Origin: Larus michahellis
Taxonomy: Eukaryota > Chordata > Aves > Charadriiformes > Laridae
Length of the DNA stretch: 64,000 nucleotides
Assembly (NCBI RefSeq): GCF_964199755.1
Contig: NC_133930.1
Coordinates: 30,867,071 to 30,931,070, forward strand
Reading direction: 5' to 3'
The position numbers and the translations under genes were made by a program. Of this stretch, positions 24,361 through 37,100 are shown in pieces. Numbering within the stretch: the stretch's first letter is position 1; each line of letters starts with the position of its first letter. The notes beneath the pieces were generated by a model that saw only the letters and a list, made by a program, of their open reading frames with translations, made no database searches and was not told the origin of the DNA.

Positions 24361-27330
24361 CTGTGGTCAAGTACCAGTTGCCGATGCCCCCTCGAGTGGC
24401 TCCTAAAATGTGGAAGACTTCTGCTGTTTTTTCCCTCGCAGGTCTAGAATCTGCGTACCTACTCCTGCATCCTAAAAATGTCGAGTGAAGCAAAAAGACA
24501 GGAGCAAGTGAAGCAAAATAAGAGCACTGCCACAGAACTACTTAAGCTGTGGACACTGGAGGTGGGATTTGAAAGCCTGAATTTCTCTCAGGTTCAAGTT
24601 TGTTGTTCTGGACGCCCACGTTCAGTGGCAGCCGCCAGCACCCAAGCGTCAGAGAGGCCTCGGCTCTGACATGCCTGCCCTGGGGATGCGGAGCTCCATG
24701 CTGGCGTGTTTCACCAGCAGCCTTCAGCTGGCTCTGGCCAACAAGGGTGGCATTCTTCACACTTACCAAGCGGAACTATGCACCCTGTGAAAATAAATTT
24801 TGCTTTTGGGGTTGGTTTGGTTGCTTTTTTGAGCACAATAGGACAAGAAGTGGCTGCTGTATCTTTTTATAAACAGTCCTACTGTGGAAAACCAAAAAAT
24901 TTAATCTCTCTAAAAATACAATGAAGCTTTGTCTACAGATCCCTTTGCATGAGGCCTGTGCTTTCTATCCGTTGGGTACTGTTAACGTATAAAGAAAAAC
25001 CCTCAAAACTCAATCTAGGAGAGCAGAAAGAAGACATGCATCCACAGCCTAGTGTACAAAGGTGAATGATTCATTTGTGTGGGCAGAGGAGATGCAGACT
25101 CCAATCACCTGTTCAAGGAAGGCTTGGGTGTTTTATGCTGACCGGGATCTAGAAGGAGGCCATGGAGGGCTAGAGTAGTGGGCAACCTCCAAAGTTGTCT
25201 TTACGTGGACTTTCTTTTTGGTTCAGTCTTAAACGTTTTGGATAGCGGTCCCACTTCAACAGAAGACACTAACTATAATCCAGGCTGTTACTAGGATGCA
25301 ATCCACAGAGAGGGAGGCTGCCAGTCCAAAATTCCTGAAGAACAAAACCTCAATCTCTTTTCTCCGTCAGTTGAAGTCTTAACTGCTATTCTGTTACAGA
25401 CAAGTTGTGCTGGGATAATCACAACTTCCATTTTTAAAGAGAGCAGCAGCTTGACCTTGTTGGTGTTGTGGACTTTTTCTGAAAATACCCATCACATCAG
25501 CTGAACTTACTCCTGGACTGTAAGTAGTATGCTAGGCAAGGGAATTGTTTTCAGTGACTAAAAAGCTGTAGTCATGTGCACAAGCATTACCAGGACTTTC
25601 AGGGCAACAAGGAAGGTGCCTCCCCAATACTGGACACAGTCTTTAAAAGCAACAAAATATTGGATACGTCTTTCTCAGAGTTTTTAACCAGGTAGTTTTG
25701 AGAGAGGTCCCCATATAGCAGGCTGATTCGTCAATCTACACAACAATTTGTGTCTCCCCACAATTGCATCACAATTCGTGACTCTCCACACACTTTAGTT
25801 TCAAATTTAACTGGACCATCAGTTACTGTGGCACCACATCTAACTCTCCCTAAGCAAAGGCAGGCATTATGATGGCTACCTTTAGGGTTTTTTGTAAGAA
25901 CCTCATTTTTTTCAACTGTCTGAAGTATGGCACCTCGGACTACAGGTGCTTAATACAAGAGCTCAAACTGGAAAACAAACAGTTCAAACCAGTTTTTCTG
26001 ACCTCACCTGCTTCTTCATCAGGGCTACTGAACATGAGAGACAATACTTTCTGTGCTTTCCGTCGTGCTTGTTGGTAGGTGATAGAGCACAAGTTGTCAA
26101 AGAGGCCTTGGAGAGAATGTCTTTTCAAGACATTCATAATTCCTCAGGGGAGCCCACACTGCAGCACTCTTCATCACTCTTCTTGTTGAAAAGCATAGGC
26201 TACGCATGCTGTCTTGCTAGGATTAAAGACTGCAGCAACAGGCAGCAAGTTAATGAGTTTTATTAAGGATCATATCTGAATGAGCTGGCAGTAGCTTGAC
26301 ATTGCTTAATGTTACTATGCTCAATGCAGTTTCACTAGTAGGGTGTACACTGAGTGTTTTTCCTCCAGACATATTTTAGCAGTATTGCCTTTTGACTACT
26401 TCTGCTGTGATATGAATAGTAGGTTATAAAGAAACCTACTATGTTAGTCATATAACTTTAAATCATACAGGACTTCATACAGAAAAGCCTAACTGTCAAC
26501 GTCTTAGTAATCTGGCATGAATTTAAATCAGGTCAGAGGCAAGGTTTGTTTATCTGTTCATCATAGTTAGAAAAACTACTTCTATTCAAAACAATACATA
26601 CAGAAGAAAATAAATAATTTAAGTACAATCAATCTGAAGTAACTATTCACCTTCTTACTGTTTGTATAATAAAGAAGAACAGACAACAGCAAAAGAAATA
26701 AAATTCCATTTGTGATCTGTAGGCTCTTGCAAAATAGGTATATCCAGTGTACTTGTCTCAATGCAAGTATTTTGTATTTTTTAGTTTCTGAAAATAAGGT
26801 AAAGATGATTGTACCATTTCCCTCCCTTGCAATAAATTTTGGTTCTGTTGGCCAATAGCAATCAAAGTTTATAGAACGCAGAGGAGGTTTAACGAAAACA
26901 GGTGGCTAAATAAAGACGACAGCTTTTAACATTACCTTGATAGCCTTGAATACCTTGAATGAAAGGCTTATTCACATGATAAATGTCAGACAATCTGCTC
27001 AGAAGATCAGAAGTAGGACGGAAATACACAGGCTTCATTATTTTTTTTTCAGAGACTTCATTTCAAATTCATGCAATTCACTGCTGCAAGAACTACTTAG
27101 TCTTTGAAAGTTGCCCAAATGTGAATTTAAAATATTTCTTAAGTTTCCTTATTAATAGACAGGGTTCTGCAAGAAATGTGGAACACCACTGCATGCATGT
27201 GATTGGTGAATAAGTACCAGTGGTATCCAGCTACCTCACGTAGGGCTTCATCAGAAGATGATCATGAGTTTTAGAAAGCCAATAGTTAAAATAGTTAAAA
27301 AATGAAGAAATCCAAGCATTTTTATATTCT
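24361..27330. other. Intergenic DNA between relaxin-like gene and CR1
   Basis: About 3 kb without a recognised exon. It contains a perfect 10-bp inverted repeat with a 7-base loop at 26416-26442. Short frames lack family motifs. Confidence 0.45.
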
Positions 27331-27706
27331 CAGCCTGAGAAGAGAAGGCTCCAAGGAGACCTTATAACGGCCTTCCAGTACCTAAACGGGGCTACAGGAA
27401 GGATGGGGAGGGACTCTTCATCAAGGAGTGTAATGATAGGACACAGGGTGACGGCCTCAGACTGAAAGGGGGTAGATTTAGATTGGATATCAGGAAGAAA
27501 TTCTTTACTGTGAGGGTGGTGAGGCACTGGAACAGGTTGCCCAGGGAAGCTGTCGATGCCTCATCCCTGGAAGTGTTCAAGACCAGACTGTATGGCGCTT
27601 TGAGCAGCCTGGTCTAGTGGAAGATGTCCCTGCCCATGGCAGGGGGGTTGGAACTAGATGATCTTTAAGGTCCCTTCCAACCCAAACCATTCTATGATTC
27701 TATGAT
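27331..27706 (+). mobile_element. CR1 LINE 3' end, plus strand
   Basis: It begins 'cagcctgagaagagaaggct' and runs through 'accttataacggccttccagtacctaaa', 'ttagattggatatcaggaa', 'tgaggcactggaacaggttg' and the tail 'ggaactagatgatctttaag' and 'cattctatgattctatgat'. This is a different CR1 subfamily from the copies at 16 and 46 kb. It is 5'-truncated and its frame is broken. Confidence 0.93.
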
Positions 27707-30700
27707 ATAATTAATTCCAAGACTGATAAAGCAATTAAATAATAATGCAGAAACTATCTCGTTTGGGCATGTCCACATAAGTGGACCCTCCCCTTCTTCT
27801 TTTAAAAGCGGTGATATGGAGTCATAAAATAACTTCAAAACATTTAGGAAAGGGCTGTCAAGAATAAACTTTCCCTACCATGAGAAAGGTTAAGAAGAGC
27901 TAAATCATTCATCCAAGGAACAAAGGAAAAGGCCCAAACTGTCTGCCCTGCCCCCCCAAAGTAACTTCACTTGTTTCTCAACAATACTCATATATCCTCT
28001 CAAAACCTGATTAACAAGAGAAGTGTGGGGCAGTCATGGCTCGCAATCTGCGTGCACTTCCTTGGATTCTAAAGACGACATATCCATAATGAGAACACAA
28101 AGAGTTTAATTTTGACATCCTAATCATGACTGACTTCTCACTTTCCCGGAAGAATCCTGTTCTGAGTGACACTGATTCAGGATGCATGACTATCAGACCT
28201 TATGACCAGAAAAAACCAACAGGATTAAGGTGGCAAGAATAGTGCCCTCAGGTCAGAACAAGCTCCCCCTGCAGTTATTCTCCTTCTCTTCCCCAGTGAT
28301 TCATGAAAAACAAAGACAGTTACTGTAATATATTAAAGTAAGTCTTACAGCTGAAGCCAGCTGAGCACCAATGACAGAAGAGAGCAGGATATTTTAGGTG
28401 TTTTATTTATTTATTTCTATGAGTACAACGGGTATGATGATTACGGGCAATTTGTGCTGTAAACATCTATTTCCCTGAAGTAGACCCTGTCAAAGGTAAG
28501 CTTTCCTGCTTTCTTTCATTGCTCTCGGAAGGAAATAATACAGTTCAACTGCTCTGTAGCTGCATATCTATGTGACAGATATGACCAGGCTTGGCACATG
28601 CAAGAATTTTGATTAACACACTGGCAGTAGAGTAAATAATCCATAACAAAGAATGAGCGTCTTCAAAACAGAAGTATATATTTATCACAAAAAAAGCAAA
28701 GCCAATAGTAAAAAAATAAAGGCAGTAAAGGTGACTAACCCTTAACTTCTTGACAATCTTTGGCACATTCTATGTTGCCCATTTAAATAAATTTCTGGGT
28801 TTGGCATTAGACTGTCCTGCTTAGAGCCTGTCACTTTTCCCTTATAAATTTGGTAATTTTCAACAATTACTTGGTGAAATTTACTCACTTTGTAACACTG
28901 AATCATACTTGCCCCGCTGTTGTCACTTTTTAGTGTGGAGTCTTTAGTGTGGATTAACATTATTGATCTAAGATTAACCTTTGGGAGAAAAAAAAAATTC
29001 AAATCTAGCTAGGATGAGGCAATAAATTGCTATCCTATTATCTTCTAAAACTGCTGTTAGGGTCATTATTTTGCTTAGCCTGCTTGCTTGCTTTAACACC
29101 GCCTTTTGATCCAATACCATAACCAGCAATCTATTGCAAACACACAGATATTCATTCCTAATTCACAGTGGACAGGATTAGGGTATTTCCTCATTTTCTA
29201 GGATTTGTAAGTAAAACTGCTCACTTGCCAAAATGGCTTTCATATTTTTAAAAGGTGGGTTAAAAGGCACAGGTGGAGACACACAAATGCCAAAACAAGC
29301 TGGTTTAATTGTTTTTCTTTCTCAGAAGAAAGAGGATGAATATATGACAGAGGTCAAAACATAAAAAGCTATTATAACTTCTTCAAAATTAAAGCAAGGT
29401 GGACTTCAGAACTTAGAGGAAAGGGAGCAGATGAATAACAGATGACCTGTTAATCAAAGCAAAACAGGTAAGCAGGGATATATATGTCCTAAGTGTAGTA
29501 CATAATATAGCAGCAAGTGGTGATGGATTCTGTTACAGGACAGGCAGAAAATATGACGTGGTCTTGGGCTGCATTTTGTGAGCTCACAGAATATGGGTAG
29601 CACCATAGGCTGAGTTGAGGCACGCCTTCCAAGCCAATTAAAATCAATGCCTTAAATCCTAAACAGCCAAAGTGTAAACCAAGCTATTATAACCTATTTT
29701 ATCACTCTGCACATTAAAATGCATAACATTTGACATCTGTTATAGATTGTATTCATCATTAACACACAATGACAGAACCAATTATAGAAGTGATTGAATG
29801 CGGAAGTGAATGCACTTTCAGAAATCAGTCTTACACAGCTATGGAAACTGTGCTATTAATTTATTCTACGTTGAGAAGCTTTTGTTTTATTACATATTCA
29901 CTTGTCTTACTATAACAATATTCTGATTTTAGTCAAGTCGTCTTCAAAAACAGATTCAGGGCATTATCTCCAGCCAGAACTTAATTTTTAAATCAACAAA
30001 TTGTCAATACAGACTTAGGCTTAATTCATTACTGGATGCTTTTTGAGCATTTGTTTTTCATTCCGCAATTAGGCTAATGCTAGAAGACTTTCCATCCAAA
30101 ACACAAAATAATCTTGTTCTAAACAAGATTTCCAATACAGAAAGATGCATTTTTTTGCCAAGTGTAACATCAGAATACTAAAACATACTAAAATTATATT
30201 CTCAGTATATAACATGCAAGAGTAAAGGCATGCAAAAAATCCCTCAGTTTTTCAGTACTTGCAAGGCCCCTTGGATCTACCAATTACAAAAACATACATT
30301 AATAATTTTACTTGCTGTTAGGCTAAGTTAATATTCATCTTAGTAGTGAAACTCTGATTTCATGTAAACAAATTATCCTGAGTTTCAGAATGTCAAACAA
30401 GCATGAAAAAGATTCAGGAAATAGCTACATAATTTGTTTTCTCTTTTTGAGAAATTATCTCTGCTCATACTTTAATACAGTTTTTCTTAAGAGTAAAACA
30501 CACAGTTAGCAAGTGACGTGTTTGCTTCTGAACCTATTTCTGATAAAAGCTGTTTATTCCAGAATTTGAAGCAGAGATGGTGAGTTTACTGCCTAAAGAA
30601 CAGCAAATAAAAAGTGTCTTATTTTTCGAAGTTGACTGTCTATTCCTGCCTTCAAATTGAGCTGTGCATCCTTAAATATATTTGAAAATTATGACCATAT

Positions 30701-31045
30701 TTATACAAATCTGTAACTACCAATTAACTTATTTTTGTTGATTATAGTAAGTTTGGTCAGTACCAGACATTTTTACTACAGGTGAAAGTTATTTTCAGAC
30801 TCTAAATAAACAGTGTAAATTCAATATTTAATTCTAAACAAGAAAATATACTACAGCAACAATGGGTGTTGTCAAGAGATATACACAATATAAAAATCAT
30901 TGCTTTAGAAAGTTTTGGGTTTTTTTTATGAACTGTATTTCGATTTTATAAAAGCTCATATTTTTCTCAAAATTTTAATGATTCATTTATGTCTGAAACC
31001 ACTATTAAAATCACATTTCAGATGTTAAACTTTAATCCCATCTTC
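27707..31045. other. PLGRKT downstream region, including its 3' UTR
   Basis: About 3.3 kb of AT-rich DNA with no further exon seen. The PLGRKT 3' UTR starts at 31045 and runs leftward. Minus-strand hexamers that could end it include ATTAAA at 30974-30979 and AATAAA at about 29886-29891. The first would give an unusually short UTR. Confidence 0.4.
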
Positions 31046-31167
31046 CTATTTTTCTATGAAGATCTTGCTCTGAGATCTTCTGATTTTCTCCAGCTCTTCA
31101 TAAGTGAGTGGTCCTTTCGGCAATTCTAGCAAAGTGCTCTGTGTGTCCAAAATGTTCTCTGCTTCAC
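31046..31167 (-). CDS. PLGRKT: PLGRKT coding exon 4 (C terminus)
   Basis: 122 nt encoding [10 protein letters not shown] through KIFIEK and the stop TAG (31048-31046). It opens with GT directly after AAG (AG at 31169-31168), completing a split Gly codon. It ends in the functionally essential lysine. Confidence 0.95.
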
Positions 31168-34100
31168 CTTAAAAAATAAAAAAATTTGAATAAATTTCCT
31201 CCTCACCCTTACTGTGAGAAAGCAAAGAAAGTAAAAAAAAAAAAAAAAGAAACTGACTAAGCTATTCTTGTTTGGGCCACAGCAACAAAATACCAGGTCA
31301 CAGTTATGTATTTTACAAACGAGCCGATGCCAATGTAGCATTAAAGTTGTCTAAAGTACTAGTGGGATACCTGCACACAGAAGTGTTTGGTCCGAACTGA
31401 ATATCTGCCTCAGACTGCATTTGTTTGAACGAACTTCAGCCATAACAATTAATTGTGCTGCTGTTGCCGTTTCTTAGCCCCTTTCTCCTAAAAACTACAC
31501 TGATTTATAGTAATGTTTCATGTAGAGATTTACTACACACATGCTTTGAATTGGAGGCATGAGATACTGCAAGGACTTGGCATCACCGTGTACTTTTTAC
31601 CAACCCCATACTGCGTTTGACCAATTAGGAATCTGACACGAGGGTAGATCAGACACAGACATAAAAGCATACGTAAGCTTCAACAAGTAAATTCCCTGTG
31701 CACAGTATCCTACACACACTATATTTGGGCACAATTTTTCTTCTTGTCTCAGGCCTAGGCTAAAAGATGTCAGGCTACAGGCAGAAAGAGGGTAGCACAA
31801 GCCTTGAAGAAGCGTTGGTGAAAGCATATTGCTCACAAAAAGATTTGCTAAGACAGTTACCTAAACACGCAGTCTTAACAGCACAGCAGGGAAAAGCTGC
31901 AGGGTGCAGAATGGTCTGGGTAAGGCTGGAATGAAAACATCTAGGACAGAGAATCCAGAAAACAAAGATACAGACTGAACATCATACGTAAATTGTGGTG
32001 GTCTAATTGTGATATAAGAAAAGATGAAGATTAGGCAAAGAATGTGTTTGTTTTGGCTGATTCCATTTGGTACAGTGCCAACAATCTCATTTACCTATGC
32101 CTTAACTCCTAGCTTGATGATTGTTAAGGCAGGGATTTGAAGCTGTATTTACATGCCATAAACCTGACTGAATATTGTAATGTAGTCAAGATTGGGTCAA
32201 TCTTTAAAACGAGTCCGAATGCTGAAATCTCCATCTGCAATTTTGGTAGTATTACAGTGCTTGGGATCTCCACACATCAGCAGTACCCATCAGGATGACA
32301 CTGTTTATCACTCCCAGTAACTGGTAATAACACGTCAGTCAGTTGCATATAGCATCTGATTATGGAATATCAAGAGATCTTAGGTGACAGAGAGATGTTA
32401 CAGACAGTCAAATCTCTATGCCTGTCACTCAGATGCACTAGAGCAGATTTCCCAGTCACCATCCTTCTCACATGTCTCAGGATACAAGCAGTGAGCTATG
32501 TAAATCTTGGAAAAGGTGGCCAGTTTGATTGCTTAGTGGACAAGTTTTGTGCAGTTGGAAGTTGTCTATATAATCCCTCCCCTCCTCTAATAATTTGTCT
32601 GAAAAACACCAGCAATATGTACCTGGACTAAGAGGAAAAGCAGAACAGCAAGGCCAAGAACACAGATAGCAGGTTCATGACTGATTCTTAGTGTCCTCAG
32701 TCATTCAGAAAAGATCGTGCACCTGAGGGCTGTTCTGTAACCCTGCCATCGCCAAAAGATTCAGTTCTATTCCATGGCTCTGGCACACTAACGGCTTTTC
32801 AGCAGCACAAGCAGAACTCAAAACAGGTATCTCCCCCTTTGTCCTCAGTTTTTGCTTTAATTAGCCCAACCTATAAAGCAGGAAAAAAATCCCTCCGATG
32901 TCTATGTGGGAGAATAAGCAAGTAATAAGAAAATATTTGGACAAGCGGGCTAGAGGCAGAAGAAAAAATTAACTGTAAGCAAGATCAGAGACAAAATGCC
33001 TAGTGAAAGAGGAATAGAGAAACCTCCAGGGGTATAAACTGATTCCAAAGAATGAAGAACGGCAGATGCAAGGCTATTTGATCAAGTGCTTCAGATGCAA
33101 GGAAGATTATGCAGCATGGAAGTAATTGCAAATTAACTTAGGAGAGGGAATTGGCTATGAGGCTGAAGATAGGCATACCCTGGAGGGAAGAGAGCAGTTA
33201 AGAGGGAACAATAAAGGGAATGGTGTATACATTCATTATTACACTACAGAGACAAAGCATGGCATCCACCAACAGAATACATGGGCAAGCAGAGAAGTGA
33301 TTAAGAAAGTAGTATGGAAGTGGTCACAGGGACCAGCTGAGTAGTAAGAACAAGTATTATGGCTGTGGGTCAATTGTGTCATAAAACCTTCTCTTCAAGT
33401 ACTTAATTTTATTGTTAAAATAAAAATGAACTCCTGAATCTGATTTCCACATAATTACGAACCTCCTTCTTATTTCTAGCCCAGATTAATTCAGGCTAGT
33501 CCACTTCCTTTTATTCTAGTGCTGATATTAGTAATTAGTTTAATTTCCTTCTCTTATGTTCCTTTATCCTATCCTGTAAGTAAGATCTGTAGACCGAAAT
33601 CTCTCACATCTTTTCACAAGGCTAAACAAACTAATGACTTTGTTTTCTCTCACAAGGCAGCTTGGCATTCCCTGACAATTTTAACTCTTCAGTAATTCTA
33701 GACTCCTTGTACAGAAGTGATCTAAATTATGCAAAATTTCCAAGGAAGGTATTACTGTTCTGCTGCATCATACCTTCCCATCTGTAACCTCCATTTGTAC
33801 TAAGGTTGTGGAATGTCCATTCCTGGAGATATTCAAAAGCCATCAGGACTTTTTTTCTGGGCAATTGGCTCTAGGTGATCCAGCTTGAGCAGAGTGATTG
33901 GATCAGACAACCTCCAGAGGTCCCATTCAACCATGCTGTGATACTAGGAAACCTCACTTGAGTTTTCTAGATTTCAGTTGACTTTCATAATTTCATCACA
34001 CTGGATTATACTCATTCTGTGATCACCTAATACATTCAGGTTTTTCTCTTTTTCTATCACTTACAGCTGGTGAGCTCTGATGGTAGGAATCCCTATTAGT

Positions 34101-37100
34101 CTCTAGCTTCCCTATCATTCTGTGATTCTCTGATTCTTGCTGACCTTCTTATGAAATTGAATCCTATTTTATTATCTCAGTTCTTCAGGTCATCAGTTCT
34201 TCTTGTACTACTGTTTATTTCATCTCTGTTGATGACACCAATCAAGTTTGTTGCCCTAGTAGATCTGAAGTTACGTACACAACTTTTCGTATTTGGAAAG
34301 CAACATGATACTACATTGCCCCTCTTCAACCTATACAGGACCACATGGTCGTGAGTAAACACATTACATACTCTTGCTATGGGGTGTGTATTATGATGTA
34401 CTCACTCTTCCAAAATTCTGGAATGAACATGAGGTCATTTTTTTTTTTTAAATAAATTAACAAACCCTAAATTACAAGTGTTCCTTCTGCACTGTATGTA
34501 CTAATCTCCTTTTCAACACTTGGATTTCCAAGAGCTACTCAGTGTTTCTCCCTGTGCTCAGCTGCCTCTTCGTATTAAAATCCAAAGAAATGTATTTAGT
34601 GGGGTTTAGAAAATGTTCAGAGATATACATTACTGCATCACCTGAATATATTTGCACCTGTGTGCAGCAGGAAATATGTCAGAGTTTGCCTAATTTATCT
34701 ATCATTATTTTCAATGAAGTACACAGAGTTAGGAAACCTACCTCTTAGTTCTGGAGGCTGATCTCTTGGCAGACCAAGAGCTGAAACAAATTTTTATTTT
34801 GTTTCAGTATGTTTGTGTCAGTAGCAGACAGGAAAATCAAGCTAGTTAACTAAGACGATTTGTGAAGGTAACAAGCCATAGACCAATGCCGTCTTCACTT
34901 TCAGTGAACACTCTCTTAGCATGTCTCCTTCACTAGGAATCAGAGCTAACATATAAATGTACCTCCATAATCCTCAACACCCATCACTTGATCAGATCTG
35001 CCACTGGCAACTACGAGGCAAGACACCACTTTCTGTGACTCACCTTTATTTTTCCATCTTAGCAGGGCACACTGGCAAGATGATCATCTGACAATTGTGT
35101 TTGGTTATGAAAGTATAAGGGTATGATTCCTGTCTGTATCCCTTCATCTGCTCTTATGATCTCTACCGCTTGCCAAAACAGCAGCATCAGAGTGGAATAA
35201 GGAAGCATATCACTAGATCTGTCATTTCTCACAAATACGCAGTGCTTACTTGAGGTGTATTTATAGCCTTGGAATTCACATTTTTTAAAACAAGAGAGGA
35301 GGAATTAACAGTCAGTCTTAACTGGAGGGAAAAGCCATAAAACCGGGGTGATTACTTTTGACTGGAGAAGTATCCGATTGTAACAGAGAAGAAAAGAAAT
35401 GAATGAGTAAGATTTTGTCCAGAAAAAAGAGAAAATCTATTGCAAGTTTTCTCACAGCCGTATTAAGGTTGGGTTTATGTGTAAACCAGGCAGACTTATA
35501 TACACATACCTTTTATTCTTTGCAACAGTGTCCCATAGCCCATATCATATTGATAGGCAAATATAAAGCTTAAGGGAACTATTGGCAGTAAAACTCCTGG
35601 GTTCTTCTTTTTTATTGCTCTGTTTAGGAAAAAAAAAAAAAAAGAAAAAAAAAGAAGGAAAAAATGAGATTATTTAGGACATTCAGCACACTCTTACTTT
35701 AGATTGACCTTGACCGTCTAGGACTTGTGTATCCTTCTACATTCTAATCAAAGAAGAGCAAGTCTTAATTTCTTCAGAAGCATTAATCTTCTGGTTGCCT
35801 TCTTGCTTAACTGTCAAACCAAGGGTATTAAAAAAATGCTTCAAGTGACTTTTGAGTATATCTAACAAAAATGGGATAATCTAACTCAGGTAGCATGCAC
35901 GTGCACGTGCACATATCCATCCAGCTACATGCAACATGTAGCAATCAAAATATTATGTTCAGTTCCAAATGCATCTGAGTCCACAGAGAACACATAATGC
36001 ATAAGATGCATTTAATCTATACTATGTACACAAACCCACAAATACTTCCTACACTCCCTGTAATTGTGCTATAGCACGAGAAAAACATGTTAACAAACAG
36101 AAGTCCTATAAGGCAAGTTTTTCCCTATGGAATACAGCTTTATTAGCCAGGGTTTTTTCCCCATTTGGGTGAGTTTCTTGATTCCGATTTTAAGTGAACA
36201 GATTTCAGAGTATGTCCACTTGTTCACCAACATATTAAAAAATCCAGATGGTGGAGGATTTTTTTCTCATTAATAGTTCATTAAAACACAATATAGACAA
36301 GAAAATAGAATGGCTTTTAAACAATCCCCCCTGTTCCACACACAGCTTTTATTTTACATGGAACTTTTTGTACCTCAGCTGTATCATTGTATTGTCAGTT
36401 CAGTACAGGCATAACCAAAACACGTCTGGAAGCAGACAGAAATCAGAGTCATTTTGTCATCTGATCAACCTTTGAGCAGTTACTGGATAAAAATAACTCT
36501 CTGTTATAATGCAAAAGGAAGATCCAGCATCATAGAAATATAAATGCAATATAGTAATATTTTCTGTTAGGAAATAGACTTCATACCCAGCTGTTAAACC
36601 TACAGCAGCAAGTCCAAAAAACGTCCCAAAATATTTGAGAAATTCCCGAGTCCAAGCAATCTGCATGGCTGTTTGTCTCTCTCTCATCTGGTTCTGCATC
36701 AGTAATTGCCTTTCCAGCTAAAAAAGGAAGAGAGGTTAAACAAAATTTAGTTATCCATTTATTTAAAAAACTAAGACAATTTCTCATTGGTCTAGAGAGG
36801 GGTCTAGAGCACAAGTCTTATGAGGAACAACTGAGGGAACAGGGGTTGTTCAGCCTGGAGAAAAGGAGGTTGAAGAGCAACCTTATCACTCTCTACAACT
36901 ACCTGAAAGGAGGATGTAGCCAGGTGGGGATCAGTCTCTTCTCCCAAGTAACATGCAACAAGATGAGAGGAAATGGCCTCAAATTGCATCAGGGGAAGTT
37001 TAGATTGGATATCGGGAAAAATTTCTTCACTGAAAGGGCTATTAAGCATTGGAACAGGGTGTCCAGGGAAGTGGTGGAGTCACCATTTCTAGAGGTATTT

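Noticed and set aside
23303-24488. Overlapping long open frames of up to 358 codons on the plus strand, and others on the minus strand, around the relaxin-like promoter
   Set aside because: They lie in a CpG island where stop codons are rare. They are rich in R, P, A and G in several frames at once and show no domain. Only the minus-strand B chain exon has real homology.
33420-34360. Possible very old LINE sequence in PLGRKT intron 3 (33420-33780, 34130-34360)
   Set aside because: It has a faint resemblance to antisense CR1/L3 tails but no motif clear enough to support a call.
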